Shown in pieces: positions 11,304 through 23,230 of a stretch of DNA of 64,000 nucleotides. The stretch lies in contig NC_134705.1 of assembly GCF_043290135.1 (NCBI RefSeq), forward strand, positions 55,529,271 to 55,593,270, written 5' to 3'. This stretch comes from Rhipicephalus microplus. Its lineage: Eukaryota; Arthropoda; Arachnida; Ixodida; Ixodidae. The translations under genes were made by a program, and so were the position numbers. Below the pieces are notes generated by a model. It was not told where the DNA came from, ran no database searches, and saw only the letters and a program-made list of their open reading frames with translations. The first letter of the stretch is position 1, and every line of letters starts with the position of its first letter.

Positions 11304-11790
11304 TTTCCAATAACAAAACCCTTGTGACACCCAATTTTTCTGTTCACCTGTCCATCTAGTTACAGCAAGGGTAAGCTATATACAGAAAAAATACAAGAAA
11401 TAAAAGCATAAAACCATGCACCAGAATAAAAATATCAGGATAACCGAAACGAAAAAGATGCAGCCTGACTGCTCGCACCTCTAAATCCCCCCAAAGGAGA
11501 ATGCACTTTCTCTCAGAGGTGCAACCATAGCATGTTTACACATATGTCAGTTGACCTTGCAATCTCCTCCACCTCTACTATCTGACTCTGACCCTTTGAC
11601 CTGGGCTAAGTTTAAGAAACACACTGTCTTCAAAAATGGGCCTAACCCATCAGACCACGCAAGGATTCCGAGAAACCTTCAAACTGCTGTTTATAGACTG
11701 CAACGTGCTCACAGAGTGTATCTATATATATAAGGTTCCTGTCTGAGCCACTGACCCTCCTGCATGTCACATGACAAAAGGAGCATTTAA
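11304..11790. other. Unassigned non-coding stretch
   Basis: No gene or repeat recognised. Short open frames only. Confidence 0.35.
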
Positions 11791-11794
11791 GGGC

Positions 11795-12100
11795 TCAATT
11801 ATAGACGCATCCTGAGCACTCACACAAAATATTTGCACAGCATTTTTTCTGTTGCAATAAGTAGTTAATGACACACTCATTGTGGATGGAACAGTTGGTT
11901 ACCCAGAAAAAGGTTTTATGGAGCTCAGTCACGATTTTAGTTTTAGAGGGCGCTAAACAAGTGAGGTGGGACGTAATGTGGTTTTCATGCGAATATAGCT
12001 GGCTACATGTACACAAAACGGCATGGACGTGGTCACCGCACAGGCAACTTTCTTCAATAAAGGCTTTCTGGGTGCTGCGTTAGTTGCTCTGAGATGTAAA
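11795..12100 (-). pseudogene. Decayed LINE ORF C-terminal fragment with Cys/His cluster
   Basis: On the - strand the frame reads SCLCGDHVHAVLCTCSQLYS, then HENHITSHL. The spacing C-x-CGD-x-V-x-x-VLC-x-C-x-Q-x-x-x-E resembles the Cys/His cluster near the C-terminus of R1/I/RTE-type LINE proteins. The upstream part is out of frame and the downstream frame soon loses similarity, so this is a scrap of a few hundred bases at most. The element family cannot be named from this piece. Confidence 0.45.
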
Positions 12101-14240
12101 TATGCATGACCCATAAGAATGCGCAGCCAAAGCAAGGACATCAGCCTTTGTGCTCCCATGCAAGTCTGCCCCCTCTTAATTTGAAGAAGTCTGCTGGGAG
12201 AGCACTTGCAAGGGTTGTAGAAGCCAACACAAACTTATGACGTAGAAGGCAGTGGGTTGTTTAGACAGAAACCAAAGGGGTGTTCTGCAAGTAGTGGTGT
12301 GACAAGCACTGTAAAGTTGATTTTAAGTGTGTCCCAGCATATTTTACTTGATATTTTGAAGACGAAAACCGCGCCCCTGCATATCTATCCGACTAGTTAA
12401 CTCGACTGCAAAGGCTGCTCTGAGCAAATGCAAGTGGAGGTACAAAAGATACAAAGATGCAGCACCATCTTCCAACTGAAATTTATTACAAAGCAGTGCA
12501 GATGTTTATACAGTCCTTCAATGAAAACAGGCAATCAGCCCATGAAAAATATAGGAGACGTTATTAGCATCTTTTTGACTATAGTACAGCAATTACGACA
12601 AAAATAATCAGGAATTAAGGTAGACAAAACACACAACTTTCAACCGCCAAAGACTGTACCTACAACCTTCGGATAATGCATTCGATGCTATTATCAATTA
12701 GCTAAAGTGGTGGCTGTCTTCTTGGCGACATTATCAAGTGTTTCCAAGCACGTAAACCTTGGAGTGTTAGTGGGCATGATTCGTAGCACGTGATCTTTTT
12801 ACGTGGTAGTAGCTGACAATAAGCCCTCCTACACTACCTAAAGGCATTAAGTCTACAGGAACGAGACCCTCGCTATGAATGAAATAAAGGAAATTTTAGG
12901 GGCTTATTTTTTTTGTGTTGTGTTCACCTTGTGTTCAAAACATGTAACACTTCTGCCTGTGATTAGAGCTTCTAGCCTTTTTAGTTCATTCAAGAGGTGG
13001 ATCTGCACAGGCAAGAAAGTTTACTGCCTGTACTTCAACACTTTCTCCCTACCTCCTCGAGTCTGCGAGAGACACTGTACATGCAATGTACACAGTTGCT
13101 TTATTCCTTTATTGGGCCTTCGATGTAGCTAGCCACTCCACTTCACGCCTAGGATTCATCACATACGTAAGCAAACTCACAGCTACCAACAACAACACAT
13201 CTTGAGCGACACCCGCAATTTTAAAATGGAATGTTTACTTAGAGAATGCATCATCCACCTTGTTTGAGATGAGCCGGTTGATATAGAGCATTGTGCAAAG
13301 GTAAGTGCATGTTCCGCCTTTTAGCCCCTTTTGATTACCACGACACAAACGCAGCAATGGCTTCCAAGCACAACGTTCAACCCACCAATATGGGTGTTAT
13401 TCTCTGAGAAACCACCTTAAGTTCAAGAATTTAATCGTGCCTCATTCAAGAAACAGCTATGCTATTTCAAGAAGTTGGAGCACATCCTAAGAAAGCTTTA
13501 AAGTGGGCACGACATTCCACTCCCAGCCTATTGATTCTGCCTAGCGAAACACCAAAAAGTTATCCGCAAAGCAGGAGAATCTTACAGCAGTAGAAGTAAT
13601 CAACCTTTTATTAATATTTTTTTTCTTTCAGCGCAGGCAAAGTTCAAGTCATTAAAAATCAATGCAATGATTAACCAAATATAAACAGCCTGCCAGCGCA
13701 AACAATATACTGTTCTGTGTCAAGGATGCTATCGAATTTCTTTGAGCAGTATCATTTCCTGGAAAGTGTTGAATGTCACTGGCAGGTGTCTGGAAGTGTT
13801 TCTCACGCTGTTACTTGAGTTCACCTTTCCTGGCTATGTCACAAAGTGGTATTTGTCACGGCGGGGTAAGGGTATTAGTATTGAATCGAGCACTGTATCA
13901 ATTCTTAGAGGCCTGTACTTGACCAGTATTTAAAGGAACAATAATACCAGATTGCTAGGTTGCAGTGCTGTACAATCTCCTGCTATGTGGATAATTGTTT
14001 ACTGTTTAATTTGGCAGAATCTGTGGACTGCAAGTGGGTTGTCAAGACCAGTATGAAGGTTTTGCAGCACAAGCTGCAGCATCTTGTGGCAACACATGAG
14101 ATTCCCAAATGTTTCACAATCGAATCTCTGCGCTTACCACAGCTTTTTACAAAATGGTGCACAAGTTGGGGGTGAATGTAAACATTTGGCAGAAGTGTGT
14201 CTGACTGGGTATGAAACTGGGAGATCATTAAGACTCAACG
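12101..14240. other. Unassigned non-coding stretch
   Basis: No domain recognised. A sequence at about 12465-12495 (ACCATCTTCCAACTGAAATT, then a poly(A)-signal-like stretch in reverse) could be the 3' end of an element on the - strand, but I cannot support it. Remaining open frames are short. Confidence 0.3.
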
Positions 14241-14257
14241 AAAAGTTTTGAAGAAAC

Positions 14258-14300
14258 CCGACGCTTCGAAACCGACTTGGTTCGTTCCTCAGGGGTGACT
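14258..14300 (-). ncRNA. Hammerhead-ribozyme-like motif, probably from a Penelope-like element
   Basis: On the - strand the sequence runs CTGAGGA (matching core CUGANGA), then a stem II candidate CGAACC / GGTTTCG around AAGTC, then GAAG and CGTC. The second core block should be GAAA, so its last position is changed. Tiny hammerheads are described from Penelope-like elements, and one Penelope-like pair lies 3 kb upstream. No coding part of such an element is visible alongside. Self-cleavage is not implied; the motif may be a dead copy. Confidence 0.35.
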
Positions 14301-17300
14301 GCGTAGACTACGTAGCAGCGGTATACATCTCGTCCATAGAAGCCACTGCTGCCTTTCTCATTGGGGCACTTAAAAAGGGCCAAGAGGGCGGCCATGCACA
14401 TGGCCTTGCAGAGTTCTGTGCGTGGATCACTTTAATACAAGGTGGCAGAAGCAATTTCCAAGTAAGTGTCTAGACTTCATATTGCAGGTTCAACTCAAGA
14501 CGAGTTGCCTCTTGCTGAGGATTTGCTTAGGCATGCGAAGTATCCTAGGCGTAGAAAGGAGATACAGACCATTTTAAGGGCTGCAAGAAAAAGATTGCTG
14601 TCGCACTTAGCATGCACAGTGTTTCTCACCAACTCTACAAGATAATAGGGAGAAAGTGCTGGAGTTGAAGTAGTGTTTATGGCCCCCTAAACTCTGACCT
14701 ACACAGATTCATCGATCAGATGAAAGGAAGGAAACACTGCCACGTTCTTTACAGGCAGAGGTATGTAACCTGTGTTAAACGCATGATGTACACAATCACT
14801 GACATGCAGCAGGAGCTACATGGGTCAGATGGCACGCGGTCCTAAGGATAGACTCCATGAAACCTTTATAGCATACAAATAACAGTGACAAGGCATTTCC
14901 GAATCTATAAGTGGCATTGTAGGTGTCTTTGAAGACAGCGTAGCACTTTCAAGTAGTCTTTATCAGGGAGTTATTCCACTCTGTTAATTTTTAAACATTA
15001 ACTCATTCAGGTTATGGTCAACATTTGAGTTGTTAGCATTCGAGTGTAGAGATTGGTTACACAACTATTAACAAAGTTGCATTCATTTATTCACTTTTCA
15101 ATTATTTGCAAGTGGTTAAAGCTAATGAATAGTTGTGCCGCACGTCACCACGTCGATGGGGATACGCTGTACAGGTTGCGGTTGTTTCAACTGCCATAAA
15201 ATAATAATACTTGTTGTATTATTATTTAATAGATTAAAATTATATTAATGCTATAAAACAAAGAAACTTGTACAAATATAGTAACGCTGGCTTGAGCGAA
15301 ACGCAAAATGCCATGATAACAGACGCAATGAAAGAGGTTATGGCAAAACTGGTGGCCCGGGGAAACATGGTGAAATCGTTGTTAAAACGAAGAAGGGGCT
15401 GCCACTCATTGAAAGGGCAACTTTTTTGTAGACATAATCACACAGAACAACTTCAAAATGATTCTGAGAATAGAATAGTTGATATTATTTTACTTGATTT
15501 AGTGAATACATCGTATACACTGTATAAATCGAGATATTGAAAGTGAATGTACGCTAAAATGACACATTTATGATTTTTGGTTTCATACACTAGATCGCAT
15601 CGGTGTCACACAAGCTGTTTTGCGCATCAAAAGGGTTGATTTGGAAGTGTGGCAGTTTGGGCTAGTTGGTATGACATGCCGATAGTCATAACGCGAGAAC
15701 AGAACGATGACGGGTCTGATTTCTTGATCGCGATCAACAATGACCGTTGCTAAGCTGTGCAAATTAATCTGGATCGAATTTGCCCGAAACGAGAGTAAAA
15801 CCGCAATTTGGGAGCCAAATCACGATCGAAAGTGCCCATGTGACACCGGCAGTGAACGTTACTCACGTCACAATTAGTGCGACGAAACATGCGATGGCAA
15901 AAAGGGCTATAAAAGAGAAGACTGCAAACCCTGCTACTTACCCGATCATGCAGCCTGAGGAGTGGTCAGGTGGAAGCCGTTGCCGCCGCCAAACGCCTTG
16001 CTTAGTTGTACACGGACAGGAGGGGGCACCGCAGAACACAAAGCCGATAAATGCAGCCACGCAGACTCTATATAAACTAAAATTTTACATTGTTAACTAC
16101 TGATTAAGGGACCGCAGGGGAAACCTCCACTATTTTGAACGCGAAACTGTCACGTCACTATAACAGCCCATGATGCAAGGCGCAGCCCGATGTTGACATT
16201 GTATAGCCCCCGAGACAAATAAAGGCAGTGGCAACCTTAAAGGCTATTGCTTGTTCCAAAACTAGGTAATTTTAGATATTCTTCGCGCAAATTGTAATAT
16301 TTTTTATTATGACTGCATTTTTGTCTTGGCGACATTTGATGTGCGCAACATGAAAACCATCGTGAAAACGCATCATGAGAGTGCAAAAAAAAAGGCAAGT
16401 GATGACTGCGTAACTGAAATTTCAGTTGCACTGTACAAGTCATAGCGCTGTCCTGCGCATATTTTAGTGCGTACAGTAATTCGGTCCTTTGCAAACAACT
16501 TTTGTGTCACTTTTTTATGCTGACTTACCTGTCTTTTTTTTACTGTTACAAAACCACTTTAAAAATGAAGTTGAAATCGAAACTTGTGCAATTTGGATTT
16601 CGACTCACTACTATCGTCATAATCATTGTAACACAGTAGCATGGAGTATTTTATTTTCCTGTGTATTCGCTCTGCAGTCTCGGTCAAAGGCAACAAGTTA
16701 GGGTGGCTTAGTGAAGCGTGAGGAGTTGTTCAAGTATGACCGATAACAACCTCCAGTGAAAAAAGCAGAGTACCTCCACGCAACAGCTAAGCATCATCGT
16801 GAGCTCACTTGACGCAGATCTTACTACACAAAATAACGTCCACAGCAACGACATCTGAGCACGCAAGTGCATGATCGACGATTTGTGGGCGAACTGTATG
16901 CTGTTCACACAGGGATTTCAGCTTTATTTAACCGTTGCAAGTCAAGAAACTGCATCTATCGAACAGACTGTGATACTCGGACTTTCCGTAGCCGAAGGAC
17001 CTGTGGCCTTTGTCAACAACAGTTTAGATTTCGGTCCTTCAACTGAGGTGACTCCACAACCAGAAATGAATACTTCATGCACAATCTACGCTGACACGCA
17101 ACGAAGGGTATACCAGCTGCACCCTTCGCTGCTTAAAGCGGCTAGCTAAATAACGTCTCGGCTCTTCCCCCCCTGCGTCACTCCTAGAAGTGCTTGAATG
17201 TAACAATGAGCAGCAGCGCGACGAGATGATCGGACAACAGACCTCCCCAGGTATGAATCACCATTTGTGCGAACTAGCGACAGTAGTCCACAATTGTCAT

Positions 17301-17411
17301 GTGCAGAACTCGCCTAGTTCACCAAGCAGTGGCAGCTCGCACACGACTTTCAGCTCAAACCAGCCTCAGTCGAATTTAATAGTTGACAGTTTGATAAATA
17401 CAGCTAAGCTT
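14301..17411. other. Unassigned non-coding stretch
   Basis: No gene recognised. The motif TTTGGGCTAGTTGGTA near 15656 resembles TGTTGGGCTAGTTGGTAC near 10381, suggesting another fragment of a shared dispersed element. The open frames at 15780-16103 and 16871-17149 have no recognisable domains. Confidence 0.35.
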
Positions 17412-17943
17412 TTGTTGTGTTGTGACCAACTAGAAAAACACTGCAGTTGAGCAAATGTATTAGTTGTCCAGACAGCTGCATAAACATGGTGCTACTTATG
17501 CATGTACATCACGCTGGAACATAAAGGGAAGCTCGCCTAACTGCTGACAGGTTACCATACCTACTCTGTCGACAACAAACATGCTGCTTAAAAAACCTAC
17601 CCTGCACTGGCAGACTTAGTAGAAAAAAAAATGGAGTTAGTAAGAAACTACTACACAGAGAGAGCATCGAAGCCTCCTCTTCTGAAGAAAGAAAAGTTCA
17701 TTAAGACTGCAACCGTTCACGCCTCAAAATCCATAGAAAAAAAGTGGTGTTGTGGGACCAGTAATGGCCAGAACTTACAGCATTGAAGTGCACGGTAGCA
17801 TGTAAAGAAGGAAGGAGCACACCTGTGACATATGCCCGAGCCGTTTGTGTTGTGGCCAACTAGAAAAACACTGCAGTTGACCAAGTGTATCAGTCGCCCA
17901 GACAGTTGCATAAACCTGGTAGTACTTCTACGTCTACTACATA
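17412..17943. repeat. Direct duplication of about 95 bp (17412-17506 and 17847-17943)
   Basis: The two segments share CCAACTAGAAAAACACTGCA, then CCAGACAG-TGCATAAAC and TGGT with only scattered mismatches, 435 bases apart. Flanking sequence does not obviously match. This could be two fragments of one dispersed repeat or a small segmental duplication. Confidence 0.75.
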
Positions 17944-19959
17944 GACATCTGCGTGAAGTCATGTGAGGAAAGAATGGGATCTAATTAGCAGCTTTGCCTC
18001 AGTTGTGTGTCTTCTTGCTCGATCTATTCGAGCAAGGGAATCGCAATAGGTAGGTGCATTCGTTCAAGCCAACATAACAAAGCGAAGCTGAAGCCAGGCC
18101 TTGGACAAATGGCGAGAGGACTGCAGTGGTCTGGTGTTATTTGTGTGCTGCATAGTGTGTTGTGCAGGCTTGACATCTCCTTGTTGGCGTCTCCTAGATT
18201 TGCTGTGGGTGATATTGTTTCCAGATTACTGCGCCCTTTCACGATGCTGGAATTTGTGGTTTAGGTTTTTGTACCAACAACACAGTGTTTACAGCAAGCG
18301 TGCTTTCTCTATGTTGGGGTCTACTGTGTTCGTTGTGAGTGATCGTCCTTCTGTATTAGTGTGGCATTTCATCGCGGTGCGATTCGATGTTTATATTTGC
18401 TTGCAGACTGTGTGTTCTGCAGGCCTGGTGTTTGCTGTGTGTGCCGTGAATGATAGCTTTGGCATTGACATAATAACACACTTTTTTATGATTGCTTAAT
18501 TTATGGCCGATATTTACTAACACGCAGTTATTAAGAAGACATGAAATGCTTTCGTGACGATGCGAGTTCCCAACAAAGCTGTAAGAGCAGAGCACGTGAA
18601 ATACCTGTTCTACTGCATTTTGATCAGTCACAGACACTACCAGATACTTGAGTACTGCAAACAGTGGTCAAGGCAGTTTCGAACCAGAATGGGCACCCTT
18701 TTTTGTCCGAAAGCTTAGCATGTCTATACATTTATTGGGACTTCGACCGTCCTCCCTAAAGTTCTGCGGTCGAGCTGCCTCGTCGAACGTTTGTGACATT
18801 CTAGTGTGTGTGTGTGTGTTTTCTCTTCCTTTTGCTCTTTTTTTCTCTCTCATTCCGTTTTTCTTACCTTTCTGTCTTCCTTCTCAAGCGCAGGGTAGCA
18901 AAACAGATACTTGCTTTCCGGTGAACCTCCCTGCATTGTTTCATACAATATCTCTCTCTCCCTCTTTTGACTGTGATTTTACTTTATTACTTTATCCAAA
19001 TACTGATTTTCCTGTTTGCATCTTTTTCTCAAATCATTGCATTGCTTTTTATGTTCCCCAAGAGTAAGGGCTCTGTGAAACAGCTGTTTTTCTAGCTCCA
19101 TGGTTCCTATTGGTTCCACTTTCATAAGTCTTGCCAATCGTAGGGTTTGTTGTGGCTGTTTCCTTGCATCATGCAACCATGTAGGTCCCGTTTTAGTATA
19201 TCTGTTTCTTGTGTGTTTAGTCTGAAAGCGCTCTTTAAAACATGATTGTGGTGATGCTCCATAATGAAGGCACAGTTTGATTTAACTACTGCTTCCTCAC
19301 TTCGTAATGAAATGTTCCCTATGCTATTTTTACAACCACACAGTAATAATTAAAATAGACAGGTAATATATTCTTCAAGGCTGCATGCATACATTTTAAG
19401 ATGAAGCCTGCCCACAGCAGGCTTTTTGTTGCCTAGAAATTTGGGGTCCTAAAAGGCTTGCTCTTGCACATATCGTTCTCACATATGAATTCACTGTGTT
19501 TAGTGTATCTAGCTACAGACGTAAGAAGGTGATGCAATAGTCTCCACCATGTGATTGTGTTCTTGTGTTTCTTTTTTTGCCCATGCAGCCACTCTGTGTG
19601 AGGAAAATATGGTGCGGAGCTATAAAGGCATAGTCAGGTGACTCATGGTGGTGTTTTTTGTCTCCTGAACTTCGGCAATCCTGTATTGTCAAACAAATAA
19701 AAAAAACAGTGCAGCTGTATAAATAAATCAGATTCATAGAAGGATTAGTGTGTGAAAAACATATTCTGAACTGTTGTATGTATTGTTCATGCTTCTATTT
19801 CTTGTTCAACCACGCTAACTAGCCACTGTCAGCCATTAATCAAATGAGTACACGAAGTTGAAAAAGTTGCCATGTGTGTTATTGGATATTTCAGCTGTTA
19901 TGTTATTCATGTTGTTTCTACGTTCGCTGTTAAACATAGGTTTGATGTCTATATACAAC
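17944..19959. other. Unassigned stretch with pyrimidine-rich segments
   Basis: A short TG run lies near 18805, followed by CT-rich sequence to about 18970. No gene or mobile element recognised. The small open frames here do not match each other or known families. Confidence 0.35.
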
Positions 19960-20220
19960 TTTGATGCAATGTGATTATTTGAATGTTGTTACCACATTAT
20001 TACCATCACGTTAGGCTAAAGTGATAATATAATGTTGTTGTCTTGTTAAAAACAACACCTTAAGACAACGTGATTATTTGAGTGTTGCTGCAACATTAAA
20101 ACACTGTGTTATGGCAACGTAATACCATAAACGTCGGTGCAATGTTATATTTTACCGTCTAACGTTGCCTCACATATGTTACATTCCAACCACGTTGACT
20201 CAACGTTCTGCGTTACCTGG
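19960..20220. repeat. Degenerate short tandem repeat (unit about 45 bp)
   Basis: Blocks beginning AACGT or AATGT recur about every 40-55 bases, with inner words GATTATTTGA, GTTG-TGCAACATTA and ATGGCAACGT, ending in CAACGTTCTGCGTTACCTGG. The array stops at the TA-rich target of the next LTR element. Confidence 0.5.
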
Positions 20221-20230
20221 GTATATATAT

Positions 20231-22120
20231 TGTGACGACGAAGACGAAACTGGCACTCTGGCACAGACGCGCATGCTAGGCGAGCGAGGAAGAAGAAGTA
20301 TAGTAAGAACAGCTGGCCCACGTTGCTGGACACGTTGCCGTGTACCACCTCTTAATTTCTACCTAAACAGGTCTGGTCTGGTGCCATCCCCTCTGTGCTC
20401 AAGCTTTAACGAACCTGAACATATCAACCATTTTCTTATCACATGTCACCGTTTCAAAAATAAAAAAAACTGCTTCAAAATTTTATTCAGAAAACTAGGA
20501 ATATCGCCTAATACTCCCAATATTTTGTCTTTTGGGGCCACTTTATTGAGACACAGCTACAGGAACATCTGCGGGGCTCTCTGCGAATTCATATATAACA
20601 CAAGAAGATTACCTTACAGATTCAGCGATCAGCTCTCGAATTTTACTAGCCACACTACCACTTATTATTTAGCTGATACACTGCAATGATTCAACTATCA
20701 GAAGAATTTCTTATAACGTTTACACCTCAGATATTCAACAAATTCTATTATTTCTCTCCTCCCCTCCCTTTTTTTTCTTTTTTTAACATTGTGCCAAAAT
20801 ATTTTCACAGTCAGAACACAGTAATCATATTCCCCTAGTCTAGAAAACCTAAAAGTATTGACTTGCATTACCCGCCGGCTTCTTGGCCAAACCCCTTAGT
20901 GGGTGAGAGCCACAAAAGAAAGGAACAATCAAGCAAGCAAGCAAGCTGGCCCAGGAGTGGGTGTTGTCTATTGTTTTCTGTCTAGTACATCACAATGGCG
21001 CAGACCGACTAGTGAACCCTCTGCCGGAAGCCACCGGTACGTGTCTTCGTGGTTCGTCGGCAGTGCGGGCTTCTCCATCGAGGAACGCCGTTCACGCTTC
21101 CTTGGCAATTGGGTCCCACCCACCGCTTCAGCTACCCTTCAAACCACCAGTGGACGGCGTTCAGGGCTCCCCTGAGGTTGTAGGGCATGACCTTATTGAC
21201 ACCCTGTCACCGTTTCACGGCAGGGATCCGCACCGGCTCCTGTCCTTTGGGAATGCCGCTCACGCTTCCCATGGCCTAGATCCCCGTTACCGCACTCTTT
21301 CAACATAAGAGCTGTAAGGAACGCCGTCCAGGTTTCTCTGCTCGTCAACCTCACCAGCGTGAGTGCTGCAAGCGCTACTCATTCGAAGACCGCGATCAGC
21401 AACGCTTCGGACTTCACACACGACAGCGCCGCGAACCAGCGGCGTACCATCACGCTACTCCGCGTCAAGACTAGCGAACTGACAGCGTCAATCTCCGAGC
21501 GAGCTCCTACAATGTTGCCAGAATTGCGTCCCACTAACGCCGTGTTGGATGTAGCTGCCTCGCACTACATGTAGCTGCCTCGCACTACATCCTCCTTGAG
21601 GCAAGCCCATTGGAGCAACGCAGGCAGCTTTGGGGCACCCTCCTGCAGCTCTCAGACCAGCTCGATGGCGTTGCCTCAGTGATATCCGCATTCTCACGTG
21701 CCGCCCCACCATTGCCAGTATGTAGACTGCCATGCGACAGTCAATGTCGTCCCGCGGAGTCATCATCAACAAAGGGACCAACCAGGACCCAGTCCCCACC
21801 ACGACATGGCGAACGACCCGGGCGACATAGCAAGTGTCGGCCGCCGCAGCCAATTTCGACAAACTTCCAGCGTGGTCGGGGCCGACCACGACGATGCAGC
21901 CAACCCCGCCCACCTGAAGCAATGTCAACTGCTGCAGCTAGCCTCACCCACATGAACATTGTCGTGTGGCCCATCAAGAATGCTTGCAGTCATCGCCGAA
22001 TGTGACGACGAAGACTGGCACTCTGGCACAGACGCGCATGCTAGGCGAGCGAGGAAGAAGTAGAATAAGAACAACTGGCCCAGGATCGGGTGTTGTCTCT
22101 TGTTCTCTGTCTAGCACATC

Positions 22121-22123
<3 letters not shown>
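20231..22123 (+). mobile_element. Short non-autonomous LTR element (TRIM/LARD-like), left LTR split by a LINE
   Basis: Direct terminal repeats begin TGTGACGACGAAGAC and end GTCTAG-ACATCACA. The right LTR is 22001-22123 (123 bp). The left LTR is 20231-20320 plus 20954-20994, interrupted by an inserted LINE fragment. Both outer flanks are TA repeats (TATATAT before, ATATATA after), consistent with a short AT target duplication. The interior (20995-22000) is about 1 kb. It starts ATGGCGCAGACCGACTAG, which could serve as a tRNA primer-binding site, and has no protease, RT or integrase. It does contain GC-rich, Pro/Arg/His-coding sequence that might be a gag relic, and a perfect 20-bp tandem duplication at about 21551-21590. 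The sense strand is not certain. Confidence 0.7.
20321..20943 (+). mobile_element. 5'-truncated LINE inserted in the left LTR, with 10-bp target duplication
   Basis: The LTR sequence AGCTGGCCCA is present at both borders (20311-20320 and 20944-20953), a clean 10-bp target-site duplication. The insert encodes a LINE C-terminus (LNFYLNRSGLVPSPLCSSFN, EPEHINHFLITCHRF, then SFGATLLRHSYRNICGALCE) open to the stop at 20687. About 250 bases of 3' UTR follow, ending in an AAGC microsatellite tail at 20931-20946. The Cys/His cluster and layout match LINEs of the I/Jockey side. Truncation, tail and duplication show target-primed retrotransposition after the LTR element was in place. Confidence 0.8.
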
Positions 22124-22155
<32 letters not shown>

Positions 22156-22164
22156 ATATATATA
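22124..22164. repeat. TA microsatellite
   Basis: A nearly pure AT alternation separates the LTR element from the 3' end of the next LINE. Confidence 0.95.
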
Positions 22165-22987
22165 TCAAGTGAAATTTATTTTCTTTTCACACAAAGGAAG
22201 CCGGGGCTAAAGGCTGGGGTGCCTGACAAAGGCCTCGGCTCCATTGTACAGTCTGGCGACAGTTAACAAAATAATATGACTTCATACATGACATAATAAA
22301 GAGATAAATCAGCGGCACTTGCAAGTACAACAAAATAAACTGTTCTTAAGCATGACTTTATTATGCTGCAACAGACGGAAAAAATAGTTTTGATTCACTC
22401 TTAGCAAAGCATAGTGACGAAACAATGGCGAAGTGTGAAGATCCTGGGGACTGCCACAGAAACCAAGAATGCACCGCAAAGCTCTATTTTGAAGTACTTG
22501 TAGTTTCTGATAGTTAATAGTCGTAGTTATTCCCCAGACGAGAATAAAATTGGTTAGTTTTGAGTATACAAGCGCATTGTACATCTGTAGTCTCAACCAT
22601 ACAGGTACAAGACCAGTCACCTTGTAGAGACCGCCAACACGTTTGCTTATTTCAGAAGCTAATTTTGGGACATGCGTGTTCAAGGAAAGGTTCTGATAAA
22701 ACCAGCCGCTGAGAAATTTTATAGACTCAACCTCATGTATTTTTACGTGTCCAAACTGATGTTGAACTTGAAGAAATCTGCAGTATAATTTGGTCTAAAA
22801 ATATTATAGCTAGTTTTCGATAAATATAAAGAAAACATGTTGGATTTTACCCATGATTGCAGGTTACCTAAGTACCCATTTACCCATAGCCACTGCTTGT
22901 ACAAGCGATTTCGCTTTGTAAAATATATTTGTATCATCAGCATACAAGATCATGTCATGAGAACCTGATAGTTTGGTTATATCATTG
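22165..22987 (-). mobile_element. 3' half of an old LINE (RT palm end, thumb, 3' UTR), first part of a split element
   Basis: On the - strand this holds the RT motif around ILYADDT (about 22935), then a C-terminal region (VPKLASEISKRVGGLYKVTG, LTNFILVWGITTTINYQKLQ, LQNRALRCILGF) in frames broken by indels, then a 3' UTR to about 22165. It is the downstream part of a LINE whose upstream part resumes at 28273, beyond a Ty3/gypsy insertion. The break falls inside the YINDI motif of the RT domain, so the two halves can be joined with confidence. Confidence 0.8.
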
Positions 22988-22991
22988 ATAT

Positions 22992-23155
22992 TATTACGAG
23001 GCAGTGGGCATGGCTCCGCCCTGTCGTAGACCCATCGATGAAGAAGACGCGGATTCGGCGCGCGAGATCCTAGCTACCCTGAGGTGTCACACCTAGCTGT
23101 AAATATTGCAAATACACTCCTTTCTATCTTCAGTGTATTTGTAATCCCCGTAACA
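22992..23155 (+). repeat. Left LTR of the gypsy element
   Basis: 164 bp, matched base for base apart from about 13 substitutions by 28105-28268. The end CGTAACA is the complement of TGTTACG; the start reads TATTACG in both LTRs, so the atypical first bases were already in the parent. Confidence 0.9.
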
Positions 23156-23230
23156 AATTGGTGGACGTGCTGGGTAACGAAGCGCACTACAACGGAGCTC
23201 CGCAGTGGTCGTCAAATCGGAGTTTCCGTG

